Source of the DNA: Amycolatopsis sp. MtRt-6
Lineage (GTDB): Bacteria; Actinomycetota; Actinomycetes; Mycobacteriales; Pseudonocardiaceae
Reading direction: 5' to 3'
DNA length: 51,712 nt
Assembly: GCF_017308975.1 (NCBI RefSeq)
Contig: NZ_JADWPD010000034.1
Location: forward strand, 1-51,712
Shown here: positions 1-11,900 of the stretch, piece after piece
How the letters are laid out: every line of letters begins with the position of its first letter
How positions within the stretch are numbered: the first letter of the stretch is position 1
Translations under genes and position numbers: made by a program
Notes under the pieces: model-generated
What the model was told of the DNA's origin: nothing
Seen by the model: the letters and a program-made list of their open reading frames with translations, nothing else
The model's database searches: none

Positions 1-1177
1 CGGCCGCCCTGCCGCGCCTGCCCGCCGCTGCCGCTCGCCACCCGGCCGCCCTGCTGCTCGCCGCCCCCGCCGCCCCGCCGCCCCGCCGGCTGCCGCTCCG
101 TGGTTCCTCACCCCGCGGGGCAGGGCTTCGCCGAAGTCGATCGTCTGGGGGCCCTTCATGGGTGGCCGAGGGGGCGGCGGCGCTGTCACCAGCCATGCGG
201 CTCGGAGGCGCGGCCGGGCGGGCGCCCTCCGGACGCACACCGGCACCGGTCGGCTCGAAGCCGGCATGTGCCCGCTCCCGAACGTCCCCCGCCCCAAGGT
301 TCCCCACCTCGGCAGCCGGGACTGCTCGGCCCGCCGATGAACGCCCGTTCATTCACCGCGCGGTGAATGAACGGGCCCGACCGGCTGATCGCCGCCCGCC
401 GGCCGGGCTCCTCGCATTCCGCTTCCCATTGCCCGGTTGCCGGTGGTGTCTCTTCGATCGATCATTTCACCTCGGCACCCCTGACTTCCGCGTTACCCGC
501 CAATCGGGTGATGTGCCGATAGGTGAAGCGCGACTTGCGATACTTGCGTACTTCGGGTTCTGCTGATCGCTCGGCTGTGGTGTCACCCGAGTGGCGACGA
601 GTCTTCCCAGGTGAGCGCTCTGACGTAAAGTCAAACCTCCCAATCGAGGTAACATTTTCCGGCAGAAGAGTGAACAATAATCGACGGTCTACTACTCGCT
701 GTCTGGGCAAACCTGTGTGATTTTTGGACATTTTTGCCAATGCTCCGTTCGGCGGTACGAGCAGGGCGTTCTGTAGGTAGCGTGATGCCCGATCCGGCTG
801 GTCTTGGGGGTTCTCGGCTACCGGATGACCGACCTGTTGCACGAAGAACGCCGGTTGTCGCGCGCGTTCGGCGGTCGTTGGGGCCTAATCGGCGCCGCGG
901 GGGTGCCGTCGAAATCGGAACTGTTTCCGGGGGTTGCCGCGCGGCTGTCACGGTGGAAAGGATCAATGTGTCTCGCGCTCGTTCCTGCGGGTTCGCCCGG
1001 TCTGTGGCACGCTGGGGCGATTTGTTGAACGAGTGGCAAAAAGCCGGTGGGTGGAAAGCCCCGCTCCGGCCCGAACCTGCGCCGTTTCTCCTGAATTCCC
1101 TGGTCGCAGGCCTGTTCTCGCCCAGCGCCCGGACGGCCCCGCGCTGACTTCACCCCCGTGCTCGAAAGGTTCTCGCA
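1..1177. other. Non-coding leader region upstream of the NRPS operon
   Basis: I see no convincing gene here. Short reading frames exist on both strands, but they have low-complexity Arg/Ala/Pro translations, no ribosome binding site and no recognisable domain. The first 110 bases are simple C/G-rich sequence that could be the edge of a gene on either strand, and I cannot decide which. The part from about 600 to 760 is clearly less GC-rich than its surroundings, with T-runs near 720-735. It is the likeliest place for the promoter of the large operon starting at 1178. I could not find a well-spaced -35/-10 pair there. A perfect palindrome lies at 343-376. Confidence 0.6.
337..376. promoter_or_regulatory. 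Perfect 34-bp palindrome with overlapping TetR-type half sites
   Basis: Positions 343-359 are the exact reverse complement of 360-376, with no spacer. The arms contain GTTCATTCACCG and its complement. The left flank adds a second, overlapping inverted repeat, ATGAACG-CC-CGTTCAT (337-352), so there are three ATGAACG-type half sites within 40 bp. This layout is typical of operators bound by TetR-family repressors. A hairpin acting as a bidirectional terminator is the alternative, but there is no T-run. Its target could be the NRPS operon or a gene beyond the left edge. Confidence 0.5.
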
Positions 1178-2935
1178 ATGCCGCGATACGACGTCTCGGT
1201 TCCCGCCGCCGACGACGAGCCGCGTACCCTCGCCGGGCTGTTCCAGGCGCAGGTCGCTCGCACCCCCGCCGCCCCGGCGCTGACCGGCGACGGTGGCACG
1301 CTGACCTACGCGGCGGTGAACGCGCGGGCGAACCGGCTCGCGCGGCTGCTGATCCGGCGCGGGGCCGGCCCCGAGGACGTCGTCGCGCTGGTCCTGCCGC
1401 GGTCGGCCGACCTCGTCGTCGCGCAGCTCGCGGCCGCCAAGGCCGGGGCCGCCTTCCTGCCCGTCGACCCCGACCAGCCCGCCGAACGCCTCGCCTTCGT
1501 GCTCGACGACGCGCGGCCCGTGCTGGTCGTGACCCGCGGGAAAACGCCCCAGACCACCCTCGACCTCGACGACGTGACCGACACAGACACAGACACCGAC
1601 GCCGACCCCACCGATGCCGACCGCACCCGCCCCCTGCACCTCGACCACCCGGCGTACCTCATCTACACGTCCGGCTCGACCGGCGTCCCCAAGGGCGTCC
1701 TCGTCACCCACCGCGGCCTGGCCGGCTTCTTCGCCGCCATGCGCGAGCAGTACGACGTACGGCCCGGCGACCGCGTCCTCGAGTTCTCCTCGCCCAGCTT
1801 CGACGCGTCGATCCTCGAACTCGGCATGGCCCTGCCGCACGGGGCGGCGCTGGTCGTGCCCCCGCCCGGCCCGCTGCTGGGCGACCGGCTCGCCGACGTC
1901 CTGGCCGAACACCAGGTCACCCACGCGCTCATCCCGCCCGTCGCGCTGGCCACGCTGCCGGCAAAGCAGCTGCCCGGCTTCCGCACGGTGATCGTCGGCG
2001 GGGACGCCTGCCCGCCCGAACTGGTCCGGACCTGGGCCCCCGGCCGGCGGATGATCAACTCCTACGGCCCCACGGAGTTCACCGTCGTCGCGACCTGGAG
2101 CGATCCGCTGGTCCCCGGGGGCATCCCCCCGATCGGCCGCCCGCTGCCGGACGCCACCGCCTACGTCCTCGACGACGCGCTGCGCCCGGCCACCACCGGG
2201 GAGCTCTACGTCACCGGCCCCGGCCTGGCCCGCGGCTACCTCGACCGGCCCGGCCTGACCGCGAGCCGGTTCGTGGCCGACCCCTTCGGCGCGCCCGGCG
2301 CGCGGATGTACCGCACCGGCGACGTCGTGCGCCGAAGCGCCACCGGCGAGCTGGAGTTCGTCGGGCGGGCCGACCACCAGGTCAAGATCCGCGGCTTCCG
2401 GATCGAACCGGGCGAAATCGAAGCGCTGCTGCTCGGCCAGGACGGCGTCCGCGAAGCGGTCGTCGTGGCCCGTGAGGACCGCGTCAAGCGCCTGGTCGCC
2501 TACTTCGCCGGCGACGCCGACCCGGCCGGGCTGCGCGCCGCCGCGGCCGACCGGCTGCCGCCCTACATGGTCCCGGCCGCGTTCGTGGCCCTCGACGCGA
2601 TGCCGCTGACCCACCACGGCAAGCTCGACCGCGACGCGCTGCCCGAACCCGACTGGCAGGCGCAGGTCCAGGCCGCCCACACCCCGCCCCGGACCCCGGC
2701 CGAGCACGCGCTCGCCGAAATCTGGGCCGACGTCCTCGGCGTGCCGGACGTCGGTGTCGACGCGGACTTCTTCGAGCTCGGCGGCGACTCCATCCTCGGG
2801 GCCCGCGCGCTCGCCCGGATCCGCGCCCGCTTCGGCGCCGACCTGTCCCCGCGGGTGGTGTTCGACGCGCGCACCATCGCCAAGCTCGCCCGGCTGCTGC
2901 CCGACGGCGGCACCCCGGCCGGCCGCATCGAGCCC
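1178..2935 (+). other. Module 1 (A-T), initiation, L residue 1, large hydrophobic pocket
   Basis: Adenylation plus carrier domain without condensation domain, so this loads the first amino acid. Pocket residues, aligned by eye to the GrsA phenylalanine domain (235, 236, 239, 278, 299, 301, 322, 330, 331, 517), read D-A-L-L-I-G-S-V-V-K. Almost the same code recurs in modules 5 and 10. The small Gly at 301 with Leu at 239/278 suggests a bulky hydrophobic side chain, possibly Trp. That substrate is a low-confidence guess. A Thr-Asp repeat sits in the loop before the TSGSTG motif. Confidence 0.8.
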
Positions 2936-5900
2936 GTGGTCCACGACGCCGTGGTGCCGCTCTCGCCCGTCCAGCGCCGGCTCTGGGTCCTCGACCGGCA
3001 GCACCCCGGCAGCACCGAGTACAACGCCGGCGTCGGCCTCACCCTCGACGGCCCGCTGGACCGCGACGCCCTGCGCGCCGCACTGGACGGGCTGGCCGCG
3101 CGGCACGAGTCGCTGCGGACGACGTTCCGGACCGTCGACGGCGAGGGCGTCCAGGTCGTCGCCGACGAGGGCACCATCCCGCTGCGGGAAGCCGACGCGG
3201 AGCCGGACCTCGACGCCCAGCTCGCCGCCGAACTCGACCGCCCCTTCGACCTGACGACCGGGCCGCTCACCCGGGCCACCCTGCTCCGCCGCGGCCCGGA
3301 CGACCACCTGCTCCTGCTGTGCCAGCACCACATCATCACCGACGGCTGGTCGGTCGGCCTGCTCGTCGACGAGTTCGCCGCGCTCTACGCGGGGGAGAAG
3401 CCCCCGCCGCTCGAGATCGGCTACCGCGACTACGCGAAGTGGCACCGCGAGCGGCTGGCCGGGCTGCGCGAGCGGCAGCTGGCGTACTGGCGCACCCAGC
3501 TCGCCGGCCTCGAACCCCTCGACCTGCCCACCGACCGGCCCCGTCCGCCCGTCCGCGCCACCGAAGGCGCGATCCGCCGGTACGAGCTGCCCGCGGGCCT
3601 CGCCGAACTGGGCCACGACACCGGTGCGACCCTGTTCACGACGCTGACCGCGCTCGTCCAGGTGCTGCTGGCCCGCTACACCGGCCAAGACGACATCGCC
3701 GTCGGTACTGCGGTGTCCGGCCGCGACCACGACCAGCTCGAACGGCTCGCCGGGTTCTTCGTCAACACCCTCGTCCTGCGGTCCGCGGTCGACCCGGCGC
3801 AGCCGTTCGACAGTTTCCTCGACCGCGTGAAGGAGACGACGCTGGCGGCCTTCGCCGCGGCCGAAGTGCCCTTCGACCAGGTCGTCGACGACCTGCGGCC
3901 GGCCCGTGACCCGAGCCGGACCCCGCTGGTGCAGGTCCTGCTGGTGCTGCAGCAGGACCTCGTCCGGCCCCGGGAGGCGGGCGCCCTCCGCCTGGGCGAG
4001 CACGATCTGCCCCGCCCCCGGGCCCGGTTCGACCTGGTGCTGGAGTTCCAGCCGCAGGGCCGCGGCGTCGCGATCGAGTACGACACCGCGCTCTTCGACG
4101 CCGCCACGATCGACCGCTTCGCCGGGCACCTGCGGACGCTGGCCGGGGCCGTGGTCGCCGAGCCGCACCGGCCGGTGGCCGAACTGCCGATCATGGGCGA
4201 CGCCGAGCTGGCCCACCTCGACGACCTCGCGAGCGGTCCCGTGCTCGCGGCGCCGGCAGCCACGCTGCCGCAGCTGTTCGAGGCCCAGGCCGCCCGCACC
4301 CCGGACGCGGTCGCCGTCGTCTGCGAGGACCGCCGCCTCACCTACCGCGAACTCGACGAGCAGGCCAACCGGCTGGCTCGCGTCCTCGCGGACCGCGGTG
4401 CCGGGCCCGAGCGGTTCGTCGCCGTCTCCCTGCCCCGTACGGAACGGATCCTCGTGGCGCTGCTCGGCGTCCTCAAGTCCGGCGCCGCCTACCTCCCGGT
4501 CGACCCCGCCTACCCGGCCGAGCGGAAGGAACTGATCCTCGCCGACGCCGCCCCGGCCCTGCTGCTCACCCCGGACGGCCGCGGCCCCGGAGCCGTCCCC
4601 GCGCTCGCTTTCGACGACCCCGCCCTGCTCGACGGCCGGGAGAGCGGGCCCCTCACCCGCGCGGCCAACCCGGACCACCCCGCCTACGTGATCCACACGT
4701 CCGGCTCGACCGGCCGCCCCAAGGGCGTCGTGGTCGCCCACCGCAGCGCCGCGAACCTGATGGCCTGGGCGGAAACCGACTTCCGGGACGTCTTCCGCCC
4801 CGGGGCCACTGTGGTCGCTTCGACGTCGCTCAACTTCGACGTCTCGGTCTTCGAGATCTTCGCGCCGCTGATGACCGGCGCCACCGTCGAGATCGTCCGG
4901 GACGTGCTCGCCCTCGGCGAGGGCGAGCACACCGGCCGGCCGGTCGGCCTGGTCAGCGGCGTGCCGTCGGCGTTCGCCCAGCTGCTGGCCCAGGGCGCGG
5001 TGTCGGTGCGGCCGTCCACTGTGGTCCTGGCCGGCGAGGCGCTGACGCTGCACGCACTGCACGACATCCGGAAAGCGTTGCCGGACAGCCGGATCGCGAA
5101 CATCTACGGCCCGACCGAGTCCACTGTGTACGCCACCGCGTGGTACCACGACACCGACCGCACACCCCCGATCGGCCGCCCGATCGCCGGTGTTCGCGCC
5201 TACGTCCTGGACCGCGGAATGCGGCCCGTGCCCGTCGGCGTGCCCGGCGAGCTGCACCTCGGCGGCGCCGGGGTGGCCCGCGGCTACCTGAACCGGCCCG
5301 GGCTGACGGCGAGCCGGTTCGTGGCCGACCCCGCGGGCGCGCCCGGCGACCGGATGTACCGGACCGGTGACGTCGTCCGCTGGACCACCCGCGGCGAGCT
5401 GGAGTACCTCGGCCGCGCCGACGACCAGGTGAAGATCCGCGGCTTCCGGATCGAACCCGGCGAGGTCGAGGCCGCGTTGCGGAAGCACAGCGGCGTCACC
5501 GAGGCGGTGGTCGTCGCCCGCACCGACGGCGGGCACCAGCGGCTGGTCGCCTACGTCGTGCCCGAAGCCCCCGAAGTCCCCACAGACCTGCGGGACTTCC
5601 TCGGCGCCGCACTGCCCGCCCACCTCGTGCCCGCGGCATTCGTGCCGCTCGACCGGCTGCCGCTCAACGCAAACGGCAAGCTCGACCGGCGCGCCCTGCC
5701 CGCCCCGGACTGGACCGGCGGCACCACCCGCGTCGCGCCGCGCACCGAAACCGAACGGCTGCTCGCGGACATCTGGGCCGACGCCCTCGGCCTGCCCGAG
5801 GTCGGCGTCGAGGACAACTTCTTCGAGCTGGGCGGCGACTCGATCCTCGGCATCCGGCTGGTCTCCGAGGCGGCCAAGGCCGGCCTGCGGATCACCACCA

Positions 5901-8900
5901 GGGACGTCTTCCGGCACCAGACGATCGCCGCGCTCGCCGCGGCGGCCGGCACCGTCGCCCCGGCCACCGCGGAGGGGCGGCCGGCGGCGACGGGCGCGGT
6001 GATCGTCACCCCGATCCAGCACTGGTTCCTCGACACCGACCCCGCCGACCCGGACCACTTCGTCCAGCAGCTGAGCGTCCGCCTCGCCGAAGACGTCGAC
6101 GAAGCCCGCCTGCGCGCGGCCGTGAACACGGTCGTCGCCCATCACGACGCCTTCCGGCTGCGCTTCCGCAGGACACCGGACGGCTGGATGCAGGAGCACG
6201 CCGAGCCCGCTGACACCGACGTCTTCGGCGCGGAGATCGACATCGAACACGGCCCCCTCGTCAGCGCGGAACTCACCGGCACGACGCTGCGCCTGGCCGT
6301 GCACCACCTCGTCGTGGACGGCGTCTCGTGGCGGATCCTCCTGGAGGACCTCGGCCACGCCTACCACGGCCGGGAACTGAGCGCCCGCACGACGTCCTTC
6401 CAGGAGTGGGCGGCCCGGCTCGCCGAGCACTCCTTCGCCGAAGACCTCCCGTACTGGCAGGCGGTCGAGGGCGCGCAAGTTCCGTTGGACACCGACGGCG
6501 CCGGCACGGTGGCGAGCACCCGCACGGTCACCACCCGGCTCGACGCCGAGCTGACCCGCGCGCTGCTGCAGGACGTCCCCGGCGTCTACCGCACCCAGGT
6601 CAACGACGTGCTGCTGACCGCGCTCGGCGGAGCCCTGCGCCGGTGGACCGGCGCCGACCGGGTGCTCGTCGACCTCGAGGGCCACGGCCGCGAGGACCTG
6701 TTCGACGACGTCGACCTCTCCCGCACGGTCGGCTGGTTCACGTCGCTGTTCCCCGTCGCGCTCGACGTCCCCGAGCGCGACCTCGCGACCCAGCTCAAGT
6801 CCGTCAAGGAGCAGCTGCGCGCGATCCCGGCCCGCGGCCTGTCCTACGGCGTGCTGCGGCACCTTGCCGGGACCGCGCCCGCGGTGACGCCCCGGCTCAG
6901 CTTCAACTACCTCGGCCGCTTCGAAGCCGAAGGCGAGCTGTACCGGGGCCTCGACCGGGAACTGGAACTCGAGCAGCACCCGGCCGACGTCCGCGCGCAC
7001 GCCGTCGACGTCGTCGCCCGGGTCACCGACGGCCGCCTGGAGATCACCTGGTTCTACTCGGACCAGCTCCACGCGGAAGCCACGATCCGGACCGTCGCCG
7101 ACGACCTCGTCCACGGCCTCGCCGGGATCGTCGCGCACTGCACCGGACCGGACGCCGGCGGCCGCACGCCGTCGGACTTCCCCCTCGCCGCCCTCGACCA
7201 GGCCGCGGTAGACCGGCTCGCCGGCGACGGCCGCGACGTCGAGGACATCTACCCGCTCACCCCGGCCCAGGCCGGCATGCTCTTCCACCGGCTCGCCGGC
7301 GGCGGCCGCCAGGCCTACCTCCAGCAGGTGACGTTCGTGATGAGCGACGTCCCCGACGCGAAAGCACTCGGCCGCGCGTGGCAGCGGGTCGTCGACCGGA
7401 CCCCGGTCCTGCGCAGCCAGGTGGTCTGGGACGGCGTCGACGCGCCGGTGCAGGTGGTCCACCGGCAGGTCACCCTGCCGATCGAGTACCGCGACTGGAC
7501 GACCGGACCGGAAGACCTCGACGCGGTGCTGACGGCCGACCGGGAAGCCGGCCTGGACCTCGGCGAGCTGCCGCTGATGCGGCTGCTGCTCGCGCGCGTC
7601 TCGGCGGCCGAGGTCCGCGTGGTCTGGACGTTCCACCACCTGCTGCTCGACGGCTGGAGCCTCTTCCAGGTGCTCTCCGACGTCGCGGCGGCGCACGCCG
7701 GGCGCCCGCTGCCCAGCCGCCGCCCGTTCCGCGACCACCTCCGCTGGCTGTCCGAACAGGACACCCCGGCCGCGGAACGGTATTGGCGGGAAAGGCTTTC
7801 CGGACGCCCGGAGCCGATGCGGCTGCACACCGACCGCCCTCGGTCCCCAGCCCACCCGGTCGAGTCGACGGCCGCGCTGCGGGTCGCGCTGCCCGCCGGG
7901 CCGCTGCGCAGCGCCGCGCAACGCCACGGGCTGACCCTCAACACGCTCGTCCAGGGCGCCTGGGCGGTGCTGCTGGCCCGCCACACCGGACGGCCGGAGG
8001 TCTGCTTCGGCACCACGGTCGCCGGGCGGCCCGCCGAACTGCCCGGTGCCGACGAGATCACCGGCATGTTCATCACCACGCTGCCGGTCGTCACCGACGT
8101 CGACGAGCGGGCGGCGGCGGTGGACTGGCTGCGCGGCCTCCAGGAAGCCCAGGCCGAGGCCCGGCGGTTCGACCACCTGTCCCTGGCGCGCCTCCAGAGC
8201 TGGGGCGGGGAGTTCGACACCCTCCTCGTCTTCGAGAACTATCCCGTCACCACGGAGCTGGGGCTGCACGACCTGCGGGGCGTGGAGGCGACCAACTACC
8301 CGCTGAGCGTCGTCGCCTACCCGGGCGAGGAGCGGCTGGAGTTCCTGTTCGGCTACGACCCCGCGTTGTTCGACGCCGAGACGGTCGCCGGCTTCGCCGG
8401 GCACCTGGAGACCCTGCTCACCGAGCTGGCGACCCGGCCGCACGAGCCGCTCGCCCGCCTGCGCATGCTCACCGACGCCGAGCAGCGGGACGTCCTGGAC
8501 CAGGGGATCGGGCGCGCCCGGGACCACCGGGACACGACCGTGCCGGCCCTTTTCGCCGAGCAGGTCCGCCGCACGCCCGACGCGATCGCCGTCACCGGCG
8601 AAGTGACCCTGACCTACGCGGAATTGGACGCCCGCGCGAACCGGCTGGCCCACCGGCTGATCGCCCTCGGGGCGCAGCGGGACGGCCTGGTGGGGCTGCT
8701 GCTCGGCCGCTCGGCCGACGTCGTCGTCGCCGAGCTCGCGGTGCTCAAGGCCGGCGGCGCGTACCTGCCGCTGGACACGCGCGCGCCGCGGAGCCGGCTC
8801 AGGGCGCTGCTCGACGGCGTTCGGGTGCTGGTGACCGGCGACGCCGGCCGGCCGCTCGCCGAAGACGTCCACAGTGGACCCATCGTGTCGGTCGACGAGG

Positions 8901-11900
8901 TCGACGAGACCGGTGTCGCACCGGCCGAGCCGCCGCAGGTACCGATCCGGCCCGGGAACCTGGCCTACGTCATGTACACGTCGGGATCGACGGGGACGCC
9001 GAAGGGCGTGGCGATCAGCCACCGCGACATCGTCGGCCTCGCGCGGGAACGGGCCTTCGCCGGCCCCGGCCACCGGAGCGTGCTCATGCACGCCGCGCTG
9101 GCGTTCGACGCGTCGACGTACGAGCTGTGGGTGCCGCTGCTGAGCGGCGGCCGCGTGGTCGTCGCCCCGCCGGGTGACCTCGACGCCGACGTGCTGCGCC
9201 GGGTCGTCACCGAGCACGGGGTGACCGGGCTGTTCATCACCGCGGGACTGTTCCGCGTGCTGGCCCAGGAGGATCCCGGCTGCCTGCGCGGCGTCCGCGA
9301 GGTGTGGACCGGCGGCGAGGTGGTGCGCCCGGCCGCGGTGCACCAGGTGTCGGCCGCGTGCCCGGGCCTCACCGTGGTCGACGTCTACGGCCCCACCGAG
9401 ACCACGACGTTCGCCACCCGCTTCCCGCTGCCGCCGGGCGAGCGGGTGCCGGACGTGCTGCCGATCGGCCGTCCGCTGGACGACATGGCGGCCTACGTCC
9501 TCGACCACGGGCTGCGGCCGGTGCCGCCGGGCGCGGTCGGCGAGCTGTACCTGGCCGGCACCGGGCTGGCCCGCGGCTACTTCCGGCAGCCGGGGCTGAC
9601 GGCGGAACGGTTCCTCGCCAACCCCTTCGGGACGCCCGGCGGGCGGATGTACCGCACCGGCGACCTCGTCCGGTGGACGCGTGCCGGCGTGCTGGAGTTC
9701 GTCGGCCGCGCCGACGACCAGGTGAAGATCCGCGGCTTCCGCGTCGAGCTCGGCGAGATCGAGACCGCGCTGACCGCCCACCCCGAGGTGTCCGAAGCCG
9801 TCGTCGTCGCGGCCGAGCACGGCGGGTCCAAGCGGCTCGTCGCCTACGTCGTCGCGACCGGGACGCCGGACCTTCGCGAGTTCCTGCTGCGGACGCTGCC
9901 GGACTACCTCGTCCCCGCGGGGTTCGTGCCCCTCGAAGCGTTGCCGCTCAACCAGAACGGGAAGGTCGACCGCCGAGCCTTGCCCGCACCCGACTTCGTC
10001 TCCGGGCTCGGGTACCGGGAGCCGGCCACGGACGCCGAGCGGCTGCTCGCCGGCATCTGGGCCGAGGTGCTGCGGGTGGAGCGGGTCGGCGCCGACGACA
10101 ACTTCTTCGAGCTCGGCGGCGACTCGATCCTCAGCATCCAGGTCGTTTCCCGGGCCCGCCGGGCCGGTCTCGACCTGATGCCCGGCCAGGTGTTCGACCA
10201 CCCGACCGTCGCCGCGCTCGCCCGCGCCGCCACCCCGGCGGCCCCTGCCGTGGCCGACGCCGGCCCGGTGACCGGCGAGCTGCCGCTGACGCCGGTGCAG
10301 CACTGGTACCTCGACCCGCGGCCGGTCCACCCGGAGCAGTTCGTCCAGTCCGTTTCGGTGGACCTGCCGGACTCCGCCGGGCTGCCTCGCGCGCTGCGTG
10401 AACTCCAGCTGCACCACGACATCCTGCGGCTGCGGTTCACCGCCGACGGGCCGCGTCACGCGCCCGACGCGCAAGACGTCCTCGGCGCGACCATCGACCT
10501 CGAGCACGGGCCGCTGCTGAGCGCCGAGCTGTCCGGCACGACGCTGACGCTCACCGCGCACCACCTGGTCGTCGACGGCGTCTCGTGGCGGGTGCTCCTG
10601 GAGGACCTGGAAACCCTCCTGGCCGGTGGCGAGCTCCCGGCCAAGACGACGTCCTTCCGCGACTGGGCGCGCACCCTGGCCCGCCAGGCGGCCGACGGCT
10701 TCTTCGACGACGAACTCGCGCACTGGGCGGCGCTCGACGCCGACCCGGCCCTGCCGGTCGACGCGGCGGGTGAGAACACCTACGGCTCGGCGCGTTCGGT
10801 GGTCGTGCGGCTGCCCGCGGCGGCGACCCGGGCGGTGCTGCACGACGTGCCGGGCGCGTACCGGACGCAGGTCAACGACGTCCTGCTGACCGCGCTCGGC
10901 CGTGTCCTGCGGGACTGGACGGGCCGCGACCGCGTCCTGGTCGACCTCGAAGGCCACGGCCGGGAAGACCTGTTCGACGGCATCGACCTCTCCCGCACGG
11001 TCGGCTGGTTCACGTCGATCTTCCCGGTCGAGCTGACGTCGTCCGGCGAGGACTGGGGCGAAGCCCTGAAGGCCACGAAGGAGCAGCTCCGCGCGATTCC
11101 GCGCCGGGGCATCGGGTACGGCGCCCTGCGCTACCTCACCGGCACCGCGCCGCGCCTCGAACCGCGGATCAGCTTCAACTACCTGGGCCGCTTCGACCAC
11201 GGCGGCGGCCTCGGTGGCGCGGCCCACCCCGAGCAGACGCGGGCGCACCAGCTCGACGTCGTCGGCGCGGTCGTCGGCGACGAGCTGGAACTCACCTGGC
11301 ACTACTCCGGAAACGTGCACACCGAAGCCACCGTGCGCGGGCTGGCCGAGGCGCTCCTCGCGGCGCTCGGCGGGATCGTCGGGCACTGTGCCCGGCCGGA
11401 CGCCGGCGGCCGCACGCCGTCGGACTTCCCCCTGGCCCGGCTCGACCAGGCGGGCGTGGACAGGCTGGTGGGCGACGGCCGCGACGTCGAGGACATCTAC
11501 CCGCTCACCCCGATGCAGGCGGGCATGGTCTTCCACAGCCTCGTCGACGGCGCGGCCGGGACCTACCTCAACCAGGTGCGGCTGCGGCTGACCGGCATCG
11601 CCGACCCCGAGCGGTTCGCCCGGGCGTGGCAGCACGTCGTCGCGGACACGCCGGTGCTGCGCAGCCGGGTCGTCTGGGACGGCCTCGACGAGCCCGTGCA
11701 GGTCGTCGAACGGGCCGTCACGGTCCCCGTCGTCCACCTCGACTGGACCGCGCTGGACGACGCCGGACGCGCCCGCGAGCAGGAAAACTTCCTCCAGGCC
11801 GATCGCGCGCGGGGCTTCGACCTGACGGCCGCCCCGCTGCTGCGGCTGGCGTTCGCCCGGCTGCCCGGCGGCGACGTCCTGCTGATCTGGACGTTCCACC

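Noticed and set aside
1..200. Possible gene edge at the left end (minus-strand start at 159 or 196, or the 3' end of a plus-strand gene)
   Set aside because: Both readings become low-complexity, neither has a ribosome binding site, and the translations are unlike any family I know. The evidence is too thin without the left flank.
734..1147. A 137-codon plus-strand frame just before synthetase 1
   Set aside because: No ribosome binding site, Arg-rich composition, no domain, and it lies in the probable promoter/leader.
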